Assembly: GCA_933228675.1 (NCBI GenBank)
Contig: OW121744.1
Span: 114,289,600 to 114,353,599, forward strand
Direction: 5' to 3'
Length of the DNA stretch: 64,000 bases
Origin: Stomorhina lunata
Taxonomy: Eukaryota > Arthropoda > Insecta > Diptera > Rhiniidae
Both the position numbers and the translations under genes were made by a program. Of this stretch, positions 12,055 through 23,810 are shown one piece after another. The notes beneath the pieces were generated by a model. It was given only the letters and a program-made list of their open reading frames with translations. It searched no databases and was not told where the DNA came from. Each line of letters begins with the position of its first letter. The first letter of the stretch is position 1.

Positions 12055-12390
12055 ACAAACAGAGAGAATTCACCTCACTTTTACGGTATGAAAATCACGA
12101 AATGCGCAGGGAATGAGAGAGTGATTTTAACACACCACTCTCTCTGCCCCTCTCTTATCTCTTGATTTTCTGTGATTTTTAGAGAGTGAGAGAGATAATT
12201 CATTGAAAAACCCCATAAGATAGAGAATAAAGAACATGTGTGTGAAAAAAAGGTTCAGAGCTCTAAAACAGAACAGCTGATTAAAGAACTGAGCAGATAA
12301 GAACTTAAAAAAAAGTATCTATGAAATAGAAAATTTACACTGAGAAAATTTTTGCCTCCGGAGAGGGAGAGTGGGAAAAGAGAGTTAGTG
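12055..12390 (+). promoter_or_regulatory. GAGA/CTCT-rich regulatory stretch
   Basis: Clusters of GAGAG and CTCTC occur at 12,062-12,066, 12,115-12,122, 12,140-12,165, 12,181-12,196 and 12,358-12,384. Such clusters are typical binding sites for GAGA factor (Trl) and are common upstream of paused promoters in flies. They lie 90-410 bp upstream of the initiator-type start at 12,471, which is why I read them as its proximal promoter. Binding itself is inferred. Confidence 0.5.
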
Positions 12391-12468
12391 ACTTTAGTGG
12401 GGAGAGTAAAATTTATATAAATCTTTAGAAATTTAGTTAAAAGTAGCTTATGAATTTGCTCTTTTCAC

Positions 12469-12502
12469 TCAGTCTAGCCAGGCAACTCGTTTCAAGCGAA
12501 CG
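12469..12502 (+). promoter_or_regulatory. Initiator + DPE-like core promoter
   Basis: TCAGTC at 12,469-12,474 matches the insect initiator TCAKTY with the start A at 12,471. GAACG at 12,498-12,502 sits at +28 to +32, where the downstream promoter element (RGWYV) is expected; it matches four of five positions. No TATA box lies at -30 (a TTTATATAAAT string is at about -60). The following A-rich DNA resembles a 5-prime leader. The next plus-strand gene is Ip6k, so this may be its distal promoter, about 20.6 kb upstream of the acceptor at 33,067; that link is inference. Confidence 0.5.
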
Positions 12503-12889
12503 TATTCAACGGATAACAGAAAAAAATAAACTACAAAAATTTCTAAAGATTATCATACAAAATTTCTAAAGCGTGTGAGCAAGAAAAAATATATTTTGTA
12601 TTATATACATATATACTAAAAAAATTAAGCAGAGAAGAAGGAAAAAATTATATGTATAATATAGAAAAGAAAAAGCTTGTGAAAAAATTTTGAAAAAAAA
12701 GAAAAATTTTATAACAAAATTTCAATAAAAATTACAAAATTAAACAGAAATATTAAAGAAAAAGTTATAAAATTTATTAAATAATTTGAAAAAAAGAGAG
12801 TTTTTATTCAAATTTATAAGAAAAAATTTCCATTGTTCAAGTTACTCAAAGTAACTTCGAGATAAAATATAAAAAAAAATCTGAAAAAG
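12471..12889 (+). other. Possible untranslated first exon
   Basis: An A-rich leader follows the initiator and contains no long ORF. A plausible donor, AAG followed by GTAAAA, lies at 12,889/12,890. If real it would splice to the acceptor at 33,067. Other donors are equally possible; only the promoter motif and the strand of the next gene support this. Confidence 0.2.
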
Positions 12890-13935
12890 GTAAAAAATTT
12901 ATTTAAATAAAAAAACCAAAAAATTTAAAATTGCAAACAAGTTTTTATGTTTTTTTTTCTTAAAATTAATAAGATTTGTTTTTTACTGAAGAAAAAAAAA
13001 ACTGAAATAAAATGAGAAATAAAAGAAAATTAAAAGAAGCGAAAAAATCGTATTTAAAGAAAACGAAATGTGCATATGAATTGTTGGTGTTTCGTCGTCG
13101 TCATCTCATCGTCATTGTGGTTAATATGTAGTCGTCGTCGACAACGACAACGTTGAATTTTTAAATATTTTTTTGTTGTTGGTCTATAAAACTAAAACTA
13201 GTGAAGAGGTCGTCAGACAAGACAAAATCCCCCAAACTAAAAAAAAGTAATAAAAAAAATCCCAACACTGTAAAAATCGTAAAACTGAAATTTGTGCGCG
13301 AGTGTCTGGGTTTTTGCTAAAGATTTGTCAGTGTTTTTGTGGGGAATTTCTGTTCTAAGTTTTAAACGTGAAATATTTAAAATACTCATACTCTTTCCAA
13401 AAAAAAACACACCCATACTTTTGAACTTCACCTTTTTTAACTAAAGTGTTCTTAATTCAAACTTAAACAAATTTTAAAAACCTTTTTATATATAAAAAAA
13501 TATTCCAAAACCCACATAAAATAAAATTAATTTGAATGTATAATTCAATTTTAAAAGAAATGTCCTCAACAATTTTTCTTATTTAGCTAAAAATCTCAAG
13601 TGTTTTCCAAAAATAATTTTATTTCCTAAAACTAAACAAATTTCCTAACATTTATTTCAAACTACAATTTCTTTAAGTGTTTGTTTTTATCTCTAGCTCT
13701 CTCCTTCGCAAATACAATCTCTCCCTCTTGCAGGCCTGCCAGATTTGACGATTTATCGTCATTTTGGCGATTTTTGAAATGAAAAATAGTATAGTGCAGA
13801 TTTTGGTTAGAAAATTGACGATTTTTAAGATGATATCGAAAATCAAATTAACTAACAAATCTAGTAAAAAAAACGCTATAATTCCGATACATTGGAGTTT
13901 ACAGAGTCAAAATTTGGGAACGAAAAAATAACAAT
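12890..13935. other. A+T-rich DNA with GTC/GAC-rich patch
   Basis: 13,085-13,215 has runs of CGTCGTC and CGACAACGACAACG, making an imperfect inverted repeat around 13,130-13,155 (GTCGTCGTCGACAACGAC). This may be leader sequence or a small hairpin. No coding sequence is supported. Confidence 0.35.
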
Positions 13936-14790
13936 AAATAATTGTGCTATATAAAATTTTTTCTACTGAAAAATTTTCAAAATAAATATTTTTTCTATGG
14001 AAAAATTTTTCGTTTCAAATTTTCAATTAAACTTTGTTTCCGCCGAAAAATTTTCAAAATAATTTTTTTTTCTACAGAAAAATTTTAAATTTAATTTTTT
14101 TTCTGTAGTGAAATTTTCCATTTAAAATTTTTTCAATCGAAAAAGACAAATTTTCAATATAAAATTTTTTGTATAGAAAAATTTTCAATATAAAATTTTT
14201 TTCAATACAAAAATTTTCAATATAAAATTTTTTTCAATAGAAAAATTTTCCACATATTCCATATTTTTTGTATGGAAAATTTTACATATTAAATTTTTTT
14301 ATAGAAAAAATTTTCAATTTAAAATTTTTTTATAGAAAAAAATTTCAATTTAAAATTTTTTTGTATAGAAAAATTTTCTATATAAAATTTTTTGTATAGA
14401 AAAATTTTCCATACACAATTTTTTGTACAGAAGAATTTTCTACATAAATTTTTTTTGTATAGAAAATATTTCCATATATTCTATGTTTTTTGTATGAAAA
14501 AATTTTACACATAAAATTTGTTTATGGAAAAATTTTCAATAACAAATCTTTTGTATACAAAAATTTTCCATATAAAATTTTTTTGTATAGAAAAATTTTC
14601 CATAAACATTTTTAGTATAGAAGAATTTTTAATATAAATTTTTTTGTATACAAGAATTTTTAATAAAAAATTTTTTGTCTAGAGAAATTTTTAATATGAT
14701 TTTTTTTCTTTTAGAAAAATTTTCAATATGAAATTTGTTCTATAGAAAAATTTTCATAAAAAGTTTGTGCTATAAAAAAAATTTTCAATG
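13936..14790 (+). repeat. Degenerate ~31-32-bp A/T minisatellite
   Basis: About 26 poorly conserved units of the form TATAGAAAAATTTTC plus AATATAAAATTTTTTTG. It has the same arm logic (AGAAAAATTTT against AAAATTTTTTCTA) as the arrays at 9.3 kb and 42.5 kb and is probably an older member of that group. Confidence 0.85.
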
Positions 14791-15244
14791 AACATTTTTT
14801 TAATTCTCGGATATATATGTAATATAGTTTTGACAATTCAGATTTTTTGCAGATAATGCCGATTTTTTATGAAAAATTTCTGGCAACTCTGAACTCTTGT
14901 ATCTTTTAACTCGTCTGTAGTTTGTTTTGTAGTTGTTGTTTTTTTTTTGTCATGTATTTTTCCGTGTGTTCCTATTTCGTGAGTCTGTGTTTTTGTATTG
15001 TTTTTGCTGTTGTTGTTGTAATTATTTATTCATACATGATTTTTAAGTTAATGTTTGTTATTGTTGTTGGCGAAACAGTGTTGCCAAAATAGAAATTTAA
15101 TTTCAAAACAGAAAAATTCTATGAAATAAGGCAAAATATAAAGAGGTTAACAAATAAAAAATTGAATTGAAAACAATAATAAATCTGTGATTAAAATAAA
15201 CTGTCAAAGGAAGTGAGTGGTAAAATTACAATATTAAAATATAT
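14791..15244. other. Spacer between arrays, no gene seen
   Basis: T-rich and GTT-rich sequence (TTGTTGTTGTAATT near 15,011). Nothing coding could be supported. Confidence 0.5.
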
Positions 15245-16335
15245 TTAAGAGGTTTTATAGAAAAGTTGACCTTAGGAAGAGATTTTTATAGAAAAGTTGA
15301 CCTTAGGAAGAGATTTCTATAGAATAGTTGACATTAGGAAGACATTTTTATAGAAAAGTTGACGTTAGGAATATATTTCTATAGAAAAGTTGATAGGAAG
15401 ACATTTCTATAGAAAAGTTAACGATAGGAAGACATTTCTATAGATAAGTTAACGATAGGAAGTCATTTCTATAGAAACGTTGTACAAAGGAAGAAATTTC
15501 TATAGAACATTTGACCTAAGGAAGTATGTTCTATAGAAAAGTTGACCTTAGAAAGAGATTTCTATAGAAAAGTTGACCTAAGGAAGAGGTTTCTATAGAA
15601 AAGTTGACCTTAGAAAGAAATTTCTATAGAAAAGTTGACCTTAGGAAGAGATTCCTATAGAAAAGTTCACATAAGAAAGAGATTCCTTTAGAAAAGTTGT
15701 TGTTACGAAGACATTTCTATAGAAAAGTTAACGTTAGAAAGACATTTCTATAGAGAAGTTGTCATTAGGAAGACATTTTTATAGAAAAATTTGCCTTAGG
15801 AAGACATTTCTATAGAAAAGTTGACCTTAGCAAGATATTTCTATAGAAAAGTTGACCTTAGGAAAATATTTCTATAGAAAATTTGAACTTAGGAAAAGAT
15901 TTCTATAGAAAAGTTGACCTTTGGAAGACATTTCTATAGAAAACTTGACCTTAGGAAGATATTTCTATAGAAAAGTTGACCTAAGGAAGATATTCTATAG
16001 AAATGTTAACCTTAGGAAGTGATTTCTATAGACAAGTTGACCTTAGGAAGAGATTTCTATAGAAAAGTTGACCTTAGGAGTAGATTTCTATAGAAAAGAT
16101 GACTTTAGGAGGAGATTTCTATAAAAAAAAATTAGGAAGACATTTATATAGCAAAGTTGAAGTTAAGATGACTTTTCTACAGAAAAGTTGAAGTTAGGAG
16201 GACTTTTCTATAGAAAAATTGACGTTAGGAAGACATTTCTTTAAAATAGTTGGCCTTAGGAAGACATTTCTTTAGAAAAGTAGACGTTAGGAAGACATTT
16301 TTATAGAAAAGTTGACTTTTGGAAGACATTTCTAT
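15245..16335 (+). repeat. 31-bp minisatellite related to array A (GACCTTAGG variant)
   Basis: About 35 diverged copies. Arm AGAAAAGT is followed by TGACCTTAGGAAGAG, then ATTTCT and AT, total 31 bp. It shares the AGAAAAGTTGAC...AGGAAGA core with arrays A and B but has TATA rather than TTAA at the junction and a T-for-C change in the right arm, shortening the perfect stem. GACGTTAGG and GACATTAGG variants intermix, so this is an older, heterogeneous array. Confidence 0.93.
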
Positions 16336-19007
16336 ACCAGATTACCAGCACTTTAAATATATCAAGTATGATGACTCCATGTGATTTATTAAAGTTTTGA
16401 AATTCATTTCTGAAAGAGAATTGAATTCATTTTATCAGATAACAATTTTTGTAACAAAGAATATTTTTTTATTGCGGAAATTGATTTTCAGTTTCATAAA
16501 AAAAAAAATTTGTTTACAAAACAATTTTTTTTTTTAAATCTATTGTAAACAATTAAAAAAAAACTTACTAGGACAAGGTAAAATACAAAAAACCCTCGTT
16601 TTGCTATATCTATAACGTCATTTTCAAGCTAAAAGCAAACAAAGATTAGAGTAAATCTTCTGAAAACATGATAAGAAAATACATACAATATTCCTGTTTC
16701 TAATCGTATAAGTAGTAAAATGAAACATTGTTCTTGAATTATATAATACTAGATTATTTTGTTTTTTGTTATAATAAACCTCTAAATTATGCAAATCATA
16801 GTTGGAATACTAACTTACATTTTTCAGAACTCTGGCAACTCTTAAGCTTTTTTGTTGGTTTTTCAATAATTGTAAATGCTAATTAAATAATTTACACAAA
16901 AAACTTGATTAGCAGTTTTATCTCTTAGTCACGACAGCTGTTGGTAATTAAAGTCAATTTTAAATTTTCAAAAAAAGTTGAGTAAAAAATAAATCTTGTA
17001 TTTTTAATTTAGCAAGAAAACGAAAACATATGCTTTGCAACAGATTGTCTTAAATAAAACAGCTGATATGTTAAATGCAACTCTGGGACAGGGATGTTAA
17101 CATTTGTTTGTTATGAGTTTGTTCGTTTTCGATACACAATTTGTGTTAGCGATTTATTTAATATATTGGACAATTAAAGTTTTAATTAATTACTTTTTTT
17201 ATTATAGAGCAATAAAGCTATTAAAAGCTTTCATTTGTCTGTTTTTGTATTGTTTTATTTAATTAGAAATTAAACACGAGCCAGTTTTTTTTCAATGCAA
17301 TTTTTCTTTGTACATTTTCTGTATTTGAAAAACAAATTCCATTTAAATAATTGACATTTTGAAAACGTAATCAGGAAGAATTATTTGTGAATTTTTAGTT
17401 TAAGATTTTAAAAACCAACAAAAAATTTCCTATGTTTTAAAAAAGAAAACTAGAATATGCGTTATCTATTCATCGCCCCAGACTTCCTATATATTTGCCA
17501 TTTTTAGTGCAAATTGTTTATAGTTTTTTGTAAAACATTTAAATTTTTGTTTTGTCAAAATTTTGTTTATATTTTTAATTGTTTTCATTTTTAGAAAATA
17601 AGCTCAAAGTATCAAAATATTTGAGATAATTTGGCCATATTTTGCTTTTAATTATCAGTTTTTTTTTTGTTATAAATTATCTAAAACAATAAAACTTAAA
17701 TAAGTTTTAAAAAATATAACAAAATATAACACTTTATGCTAAAGGTATTTACATAGATATGCCTTGATATGGCGTGATTGTTCCCCTTAGTAATTTGCAA
17801 AAACTGTTGATATCAGCTTTAATTCAATTTTAAAACGCAAAATATACAAAAACTGTTATAATTTAATACTTTTATTGGTGCTATGGACTTTGGTATAGCA
17901 AAATTTTCATTATCAATTCAAAATAAATATCTCTAGAAAGATCAGTTAGGTCATTATAACACTTTCTCAAAAATTATTAGATCGCAAAAACCGGTATTTT
18001 TATATTTTCCTGAGAAGCTAAGTCAAAATTTGGAACGATTCTACAAATTTTGTTAGAATAGTTGAAAACTTTTTAACCAGTTAAAATAGATTTTAATAGG
18101 TCTCTGTCACTTAAGTTATACCTATAGTAAAATATTGGGACCAGCCAAAACTTTTTCTGAGATTAAAATTTGTTTTACTAGAGTAGTCATGAATCATCTA
18201 TGTAGTATAATATAAAAGCACTTTTTTATTTCATACAAAATTCTTAATAATGTTCTAATGATTTTTAACAAAGGAATTCGATTTTATATAAAAATGTGAA
18301 AAAATCGATTTAATGAAAATTTTACAAATTCTATTGTTAGTTTCTATTAAAACTAAGTTCATTATGAAAAATACGTCAAAAAAACTGAAACTTTTTAAAT
18401 AGATCTTAATTGTTTTTTGTAATTTATTTTCAATACATGATTTTGTTATAAATTTAATTTGTTTCTACATCTGCTCTTTAAAAGTTTACGAATCTTAAAC
18501 GTATTTGTAAAGTCAATTCTTAATGACGGGACGTGACAAAATGCCTGTTCATTATTTTCAATTATTTGTTTGTTTAAACTCGTATTACAAATGTTTGTTA
18601 AAAAAAAAACTGCTGACAGAGTTCCTACTCTTGGAATTGGATACACATAAAATATAAATTTGATATTGAAAATTTAAGTTTTAAGTGTTTTTTTTAATTT
18701 TAGATACATACTATTTAAGCATTTCAATTCCCTAGATTTGTGTTTTTCCATAACATCAAATCTTGGCTGATTTAGTTTTAAGATTTGTCATCACTTGTTT
18801 TTTTTTTTGCATGGCAATGCTTAACAAAATTTTCGTATGGCAACTTATTTAGGCTTATTTTCTCTTAATTTGCATAACGTGTTAAATTTGTTAACAATAA
18901 TAAGATTTATTTCACAAGAAAACTTCATAACTTTCTCCCAAAAACGTTAGTTTTTTTACATCAGAAAGACTTAAAATTAGATTATAACTTCTTTGAATGA
19001 ATGGAAG
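16336..19007. other. 2.7 kb A+T-rich DNA, no gene seen
   Basis: Both strands were read for coding content, splice-bounded exons, RNA genes and transposon proteins; none could be supported. It may be intergenic or part of a long first intron of the gene starting at 12,471. Confidence 0.55.
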
Positions 19008-20627
19008 TAGAACAGAACTAGAACAGAACTAGAACAGAACAGAACTAGAACAGAACTAGAACAGAACTAGAACAGAACTAGAACAGAACTAGAACAGAAC
19101 TAGAACAGAACTAGAACAGAACTAGAACAGAACTAGAACAGAACTAGAACAGAACTAGAACAGAACTAGAACAGAACTAGAACAGAACTAGAACAGAACT
19201 AGAACAGAACTAGAACAGAACTAGAACAGAACTAGAACAGAACTAGAACAGAACTAGAACAGAACTAGAACAGAACTAGAACAGAACTAGAACAGAACTA
19301 GAACAGAACTAGAACAGAACTAGAACAGAACTAGAACAGAACTAGAACAGAACTAGAACAGAACTAGAACAGAACTAGAACAGAACTAGAACAGAACTAG
19401 AACAGAACTAGAACAGAACTAGAACAGAACTAGAACAGAACTAGAACAGAACTAGAACAGAACTAGAACAGAACTAGAACAGAACTAGAACAGAACTAGA
19501 ACAGAACTAGAACAGAACTAGAACAGAACTAGAACAGAACTAGAACAGAACTAGAACAGAACTAGAACAGAACTAGAACAGAACTAGAACAGAACTAGAA
19601 CAGAACTAGAACAGAACTAGAACAGAACTAGAACAGAACTAGAACAGAACTAGAACAGAACTAGAACAGAACTAGAACAGAACTAGAACAGAACTAGAAC
19701 AGAACTAGAACAGAACTAGAACAGAACTAGAACAGAACTAGAACAGAACTAGAACAGAACTAGAACAGAACTAGAACAGAACTAGAACAGAACTAGAACA
19801 GAACTAGAACAGAACTAGAACAGAACTAGAACAGAACTAGAACAGAACTAGAACAGAACTAGAACAGAACTAGAACAGAACTAGAACAGAACAGAACTAG
19901 AACAGAACTAGAACAGAACTAGAACAGAACTAGAACAGAACTAGAACAGAACTAGAACAGAACTAGAACAGAACTAGAACAGAACTAGAACAGAACTAGA
20001 ACAGAACTAGAACAGAACTAGAACAGAACTAGAACAGAACTAGAACAGAACTAGAACAGAACTAGAACAGAACTAGAACAGAACTAGAACAGAACTAGAA
20101 CAGAACTAGAACAGAACTAGAACAGAACTAGAACAGAACTAGAACAGAACTAGAACAGAACTAGAACAGAACTAGAACAGAACTAGAACAGAACTAGAAC
20201 AGAACTAGAACAGAACTAGAACAGAACTAGAACAGAACTAGAACAGAACTAGAACAGAACTAGAACAGAACTAGAACAGAACTAGAACAGAACTAGAACA
20301 GAACTAGAACAGAACTAGAACAGAACTAGAACAGAACTAGAACAGAACTAGAACAGAACTAGAACAGAACTAGAACAGAACTAGAACAGAACTAGAACAG
20401 AACTAGAACAGAACTAGAACAGAACTAGAACAGAACTAGAACAGAACTAGAACAGAACTAGAACAGAACTAGAACAGAACTAGAACAGAACTAGAACAGA
20501 ACTAGAACAGAACTAGAACAGAACTAGAACAGAACTAGAACAGAACTAGAACAGAACTAGAACAGAACTAGAACAGAACTAGAACAGAACTAGAACAGAA
20601 CTAGAACAGAACTAGAAAGAACTAGAA
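19008..20627 (+). repeat. 11-bp satellite (TAGAACAGAAC)n
   Basis: About 146 copies of the 11-mer TAGAACAGAAC, practically without base changes over 1.6 kb. The register slips twice, by one short GAACA unit, near 19,035 and 19,888. Unlike the other arrays this unit is not self-complementary. Such uniformity implies recent expansion or ongoing homogenisation. The last copies (20,610-20,627) degrade into the next array. Confidence 0.97.
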
Positions 20628-21135
20628 CAGAATTTGAAATTGCTGAGCATTTCAAAATTACTCAGCAGTTTAAGATTAAGATGACTCAGCAGTTTTAAAT
20701 TACTGAGCATTTCAAAATCACTCAGCAGTTTTAAATTACTGAGAATTTCGAGATGACTCAGCAGTTTGAAATTACTCTTCGTTTCTGGATGACTCAGCAT
20801 TTTGAAATTGCTGAGCATTTCGAGATGACTCAGCAGTTTAAGATTAAGATGACTCAGCATTTTGAAATTACTGAGCATTTCGAGATGACTCAGCAGTTTA
20901 CAATTACTCAGTAGTTTAAGATGTCTCAGCATTTTCAAATTGCTGAGCATTTCGAAATGACTCAGCATTTTCATATTACTGAGCATTTCGAGATGACTCA
21001 GCAGTTTAAGATAAGTCAGTAGTTTAAGATGACTCAGCATTTTCAAATTACTGAGCATTTCGAGATGACTCATCAGTTTAAGACTACTCAGCAGTTTAAG
21101 ATGACTCAGCAATTCGAGATGACTCAGTAGTCAAG
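20628..21135 (-). repeat. 18-bp array with TGACTCAGCA motifs
   Basis: About 28 units of 18 bp alternating between GATGACTCAGCAGTTTAA and ATTACTGAGCATTTCGAA forms. The minus strand is open for 166 codons (20,612-21,112) and reads as six-residue repeats (LLSHLK, MLSNFK); I take this to be a by-product of the 18-bp period because it has no start context, signal or family. About ten units carry a perfect TGACTCAGCA, which equals AP-1/Maf and CncC (antioxidant response element) consensus sites. The unit lies between two stretches of the 11-bp satellite. Confidence 0.9.
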
Positions 21136-21433
21136 ATGACCCAACAGTTTGAGATTATTCAGGATTCGAGATGACTCACTAGTTTAAGTCAGAAGCTCGG
21201 GATAAGTCATCAAGATAAGAATCAACAACCAACAGCGTCAAAACTAGAATAAATAATATAATCAAGAACAGAATCAAGAACATAACCAGGAACTGAATCC
21301 AGAACTAGAACAGAACTAGAGCAGAACTAGAGGAGAACTAGAACATAACTAGAACAGAACTAGAGCAGAACTAGAACAGAATTAGAACTGAACTAGAACT
21401 AAATAACAACTGAACTAGAACAGAACTAAAACT
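21136..21433 (+). repeat. Degenerate flank of the 11-bp satellite
   Basis: Decayed GAACTAGAAC-type units (AGAACTAGAGCAG, ATAACTAGAACAG, GAACTGAATCCAG) run to the LINE 3-prime end. They show that the 18-bp array split, or arose within, a longer 11-bp array. Confidence 0.75.
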
Positions 21434-22390
21434 TCTTCTTCAGTTATCCTTAACTCCCAGTGGAGCATAAGGCCTCAATTATACTTTTATATCGGACTCT
21501 ATAGCAAGATGTTAGGCATTCCATGAATAGTTTGCTGTTTGCAACTCCGCATCAATTGATCTTATCCACGTTCTAAAAGGTGCACCAACATGTAGGCCTC
21601 TTCCCTGTGGATTCCAACTAAGCGCTTAACGTGCAATGTTTGTATTTGGCCATTTCCATTGACATACCTCTGTGGAAGCAGGGATTTGATTTGTCGCGTT
21701 AAGTAGATATTAATATCTTATGCGATTCGGCCACCATATATTAAGGATTTTCCTTTAAGCATTTGTTTGTAAAGGTTAGCAGTCGTTTATTGATGCCATT
21801 TGTACGTTTCCATGTTTCGCAGTCGTTTATTGATGCCATTTGTGCGTTTCCATGTTTCGCAGCCGTAAAACAGGATGGACTTAACATTTAAGTTGTATAT
21901 TCATGACTTAGTTGTTGTTGATTTCCAAATAGCTCGGAGAATGCCGAAAGCAGATTTGACCTTATTAATACGCGTTTCAATATCCTTGTCGGCGCCACCT
22001 TTTGTAAAGAAAAACTTCCAAGAGAATTAAAGGTATCTACTCATCCAATAACTACGTTATGATGTGTTTCAACGGGTTTGCGCCATAGCCTCCGGGCATT
22101 ATCTTTGTCTTGGAAATATTGATTTCCAGCCCAGCTGCCGAGATTCAACAGTAATAGCCTTAGTATTCTCTTGAAGGTGGCCTGAGCTTTGGCTTAGAAG
22201 ACATACATCATCGTTATATTCCAAGTCCTCGAGTTGTTTAAGGGGCCCATTGAATACCGTGTCTACCATTTAGAGTCGTGCGCATTATGTTGTCCATGAC
22301 GATGATAAAAAGTATAGGTGACAAGATACATCCTTGCCTTACTCTTGTAGTAACATCGAACGGATCTGATAACTTGCCCTTGTGTAGGAA
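21434..22390 (-). mobile_element. LINE (non-LTR retrotransposon) remnant, copy 1
   Basis: Minus-strand reading in broken frames gives reverse-transcriptase C-terminal features in order: a YxDD-box region LEYNDDVCLLSQSSGHLQEN (normally YADD), then KGGADKDIETRINKVKSAFG, then SILFYGCETWKRTN, then the 3-prime tail region. It is 5-prime truncated, has frameshifts and stops, and contains a local 45-bp tandem duplication at about 21,780-21,862. The 3-prime end (GAGCATAAGG...TTATCC) abuts the GAACTAG array. The clade (RTE/CR1-like) is not certain. Confidence 0.85.
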
Positions 22391-23810
22391 ACTGAACTGA
22401 AATACACTATAACTTTTTTCAGTCCAAGTTCAGTTCTACTTTAACTTTATCACAACTAAACTTGGGCTGAAACAAGAACTGAACCTAGGACTAGATCTGA
22501 ACAACCAACATTAATGCCTAAAATTTTAATTTGTAAAACAAACTTAATTATATCTGCATTAAAAACAACCTTTATGTTAATTAACTGAAATCTATTATAA
22601 ATGAATAATAACAATTTAGATATTATGTCTGTTAATTTTTATGCTAATTAAATTGTTTTCCTATTTCGAGCAAAACATAAAGTTTTTTCCTTAAAAAGTT
22701 ACTCGAATATGACTAATATAAAATATTTTTTTCTTCGCCTTGTTGTTCAAAGATTATATTTATTATTTAAAGAAAATGTTTGTTATTTAAGTTGAATGTT
22801 TTTTAATTGACAAATATTATTAAATTATGTATATGGTCTCTGGTTTCTTATCGTTTTTGTTTTTCTTCCGAATAATTCTTAACTAAACATATACTTATAA
22901 GCAAACAAAAAAACGTCATTTAGTCGTATGTTTTGATAAACAATCTGGTTAGATTTTCGTGTGTTGTCAAGAAGAAGAAGAATAAAGCAAAATGAAATAA
23001 TAACAAACTCTGCTTCTTCCTCTTCTTGAATTATTATGATTTTTTGTTTTCATAATAAAAAGTGTTTTTGTTGTTACTATGCGCTATTTCTCAGTTGTTT
23101 TCATTGTGTTTGTTTTTGTTTTGTTTGATTGTATGAGATTTTCTCACACATTAAGTAATTCCCATAAATTATATCAATTACAAAATTTGTACAACAACAA
23201 CAATAAGAAAAATCGAAAATTAAATTTAAATTGAAGCGTTAAATTTTTAACACTTTAATAACAATAATAATAATGCTCCAGTATTAGATAGTCGGAATCT
23301 AAATAAATAAATAAATCAATTTATTAAGGCCAACTTTGATGAATTTGTCATTGTGTAAAAATTCGAAAATTTTGCAAATATTTTGGATAAATAAACAAAT
23401 TAATTTGAAAAAAAGTTTCCATTATTTTCGGAATAAACAAGAAATTAAATCAATATGATAGGAATATTTTTGTTTGTGATCAGTTAAGAACCGGTTATCA
23501 CTTGAAGTTTGTTAAAAGTTATGGAGAACTAGATTTAAACTCGGAAATGAATCTAGAAATTAATCTAAAACGGTATCTCAAATAAAAACAGAATCTAAAA
23601 CACAAATCTAGAACCAAGTTGTAGACTCAACTGAACCTAGAACGGAACTAAAACTTAAAGTAGAAGACTAATACACGCGGCATGCGGTTGGGGGCGGTCG
23701 TAGTATTGCCTATGCATAAAATGTGTGTTTCTTTACAAAAATATTCATATAAAAAATATCTGAGTGGGATATAATTAAATCTGGCAGCACTGGAAAAGTC
23801 ATTATGTCTG
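22391..23810. other. A+T-rich DNA between two LINE copies
   Basis: No gene seen. 22,385-22,500 and 23,560-23,670 hold scattered GAACTGAA, CTAGAAC and AATCTAGAA strings resembling decayed 11-bp satellite. CAACAACAACAATAA simple repeat occurs near 23,190. Confidence 0.55.
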
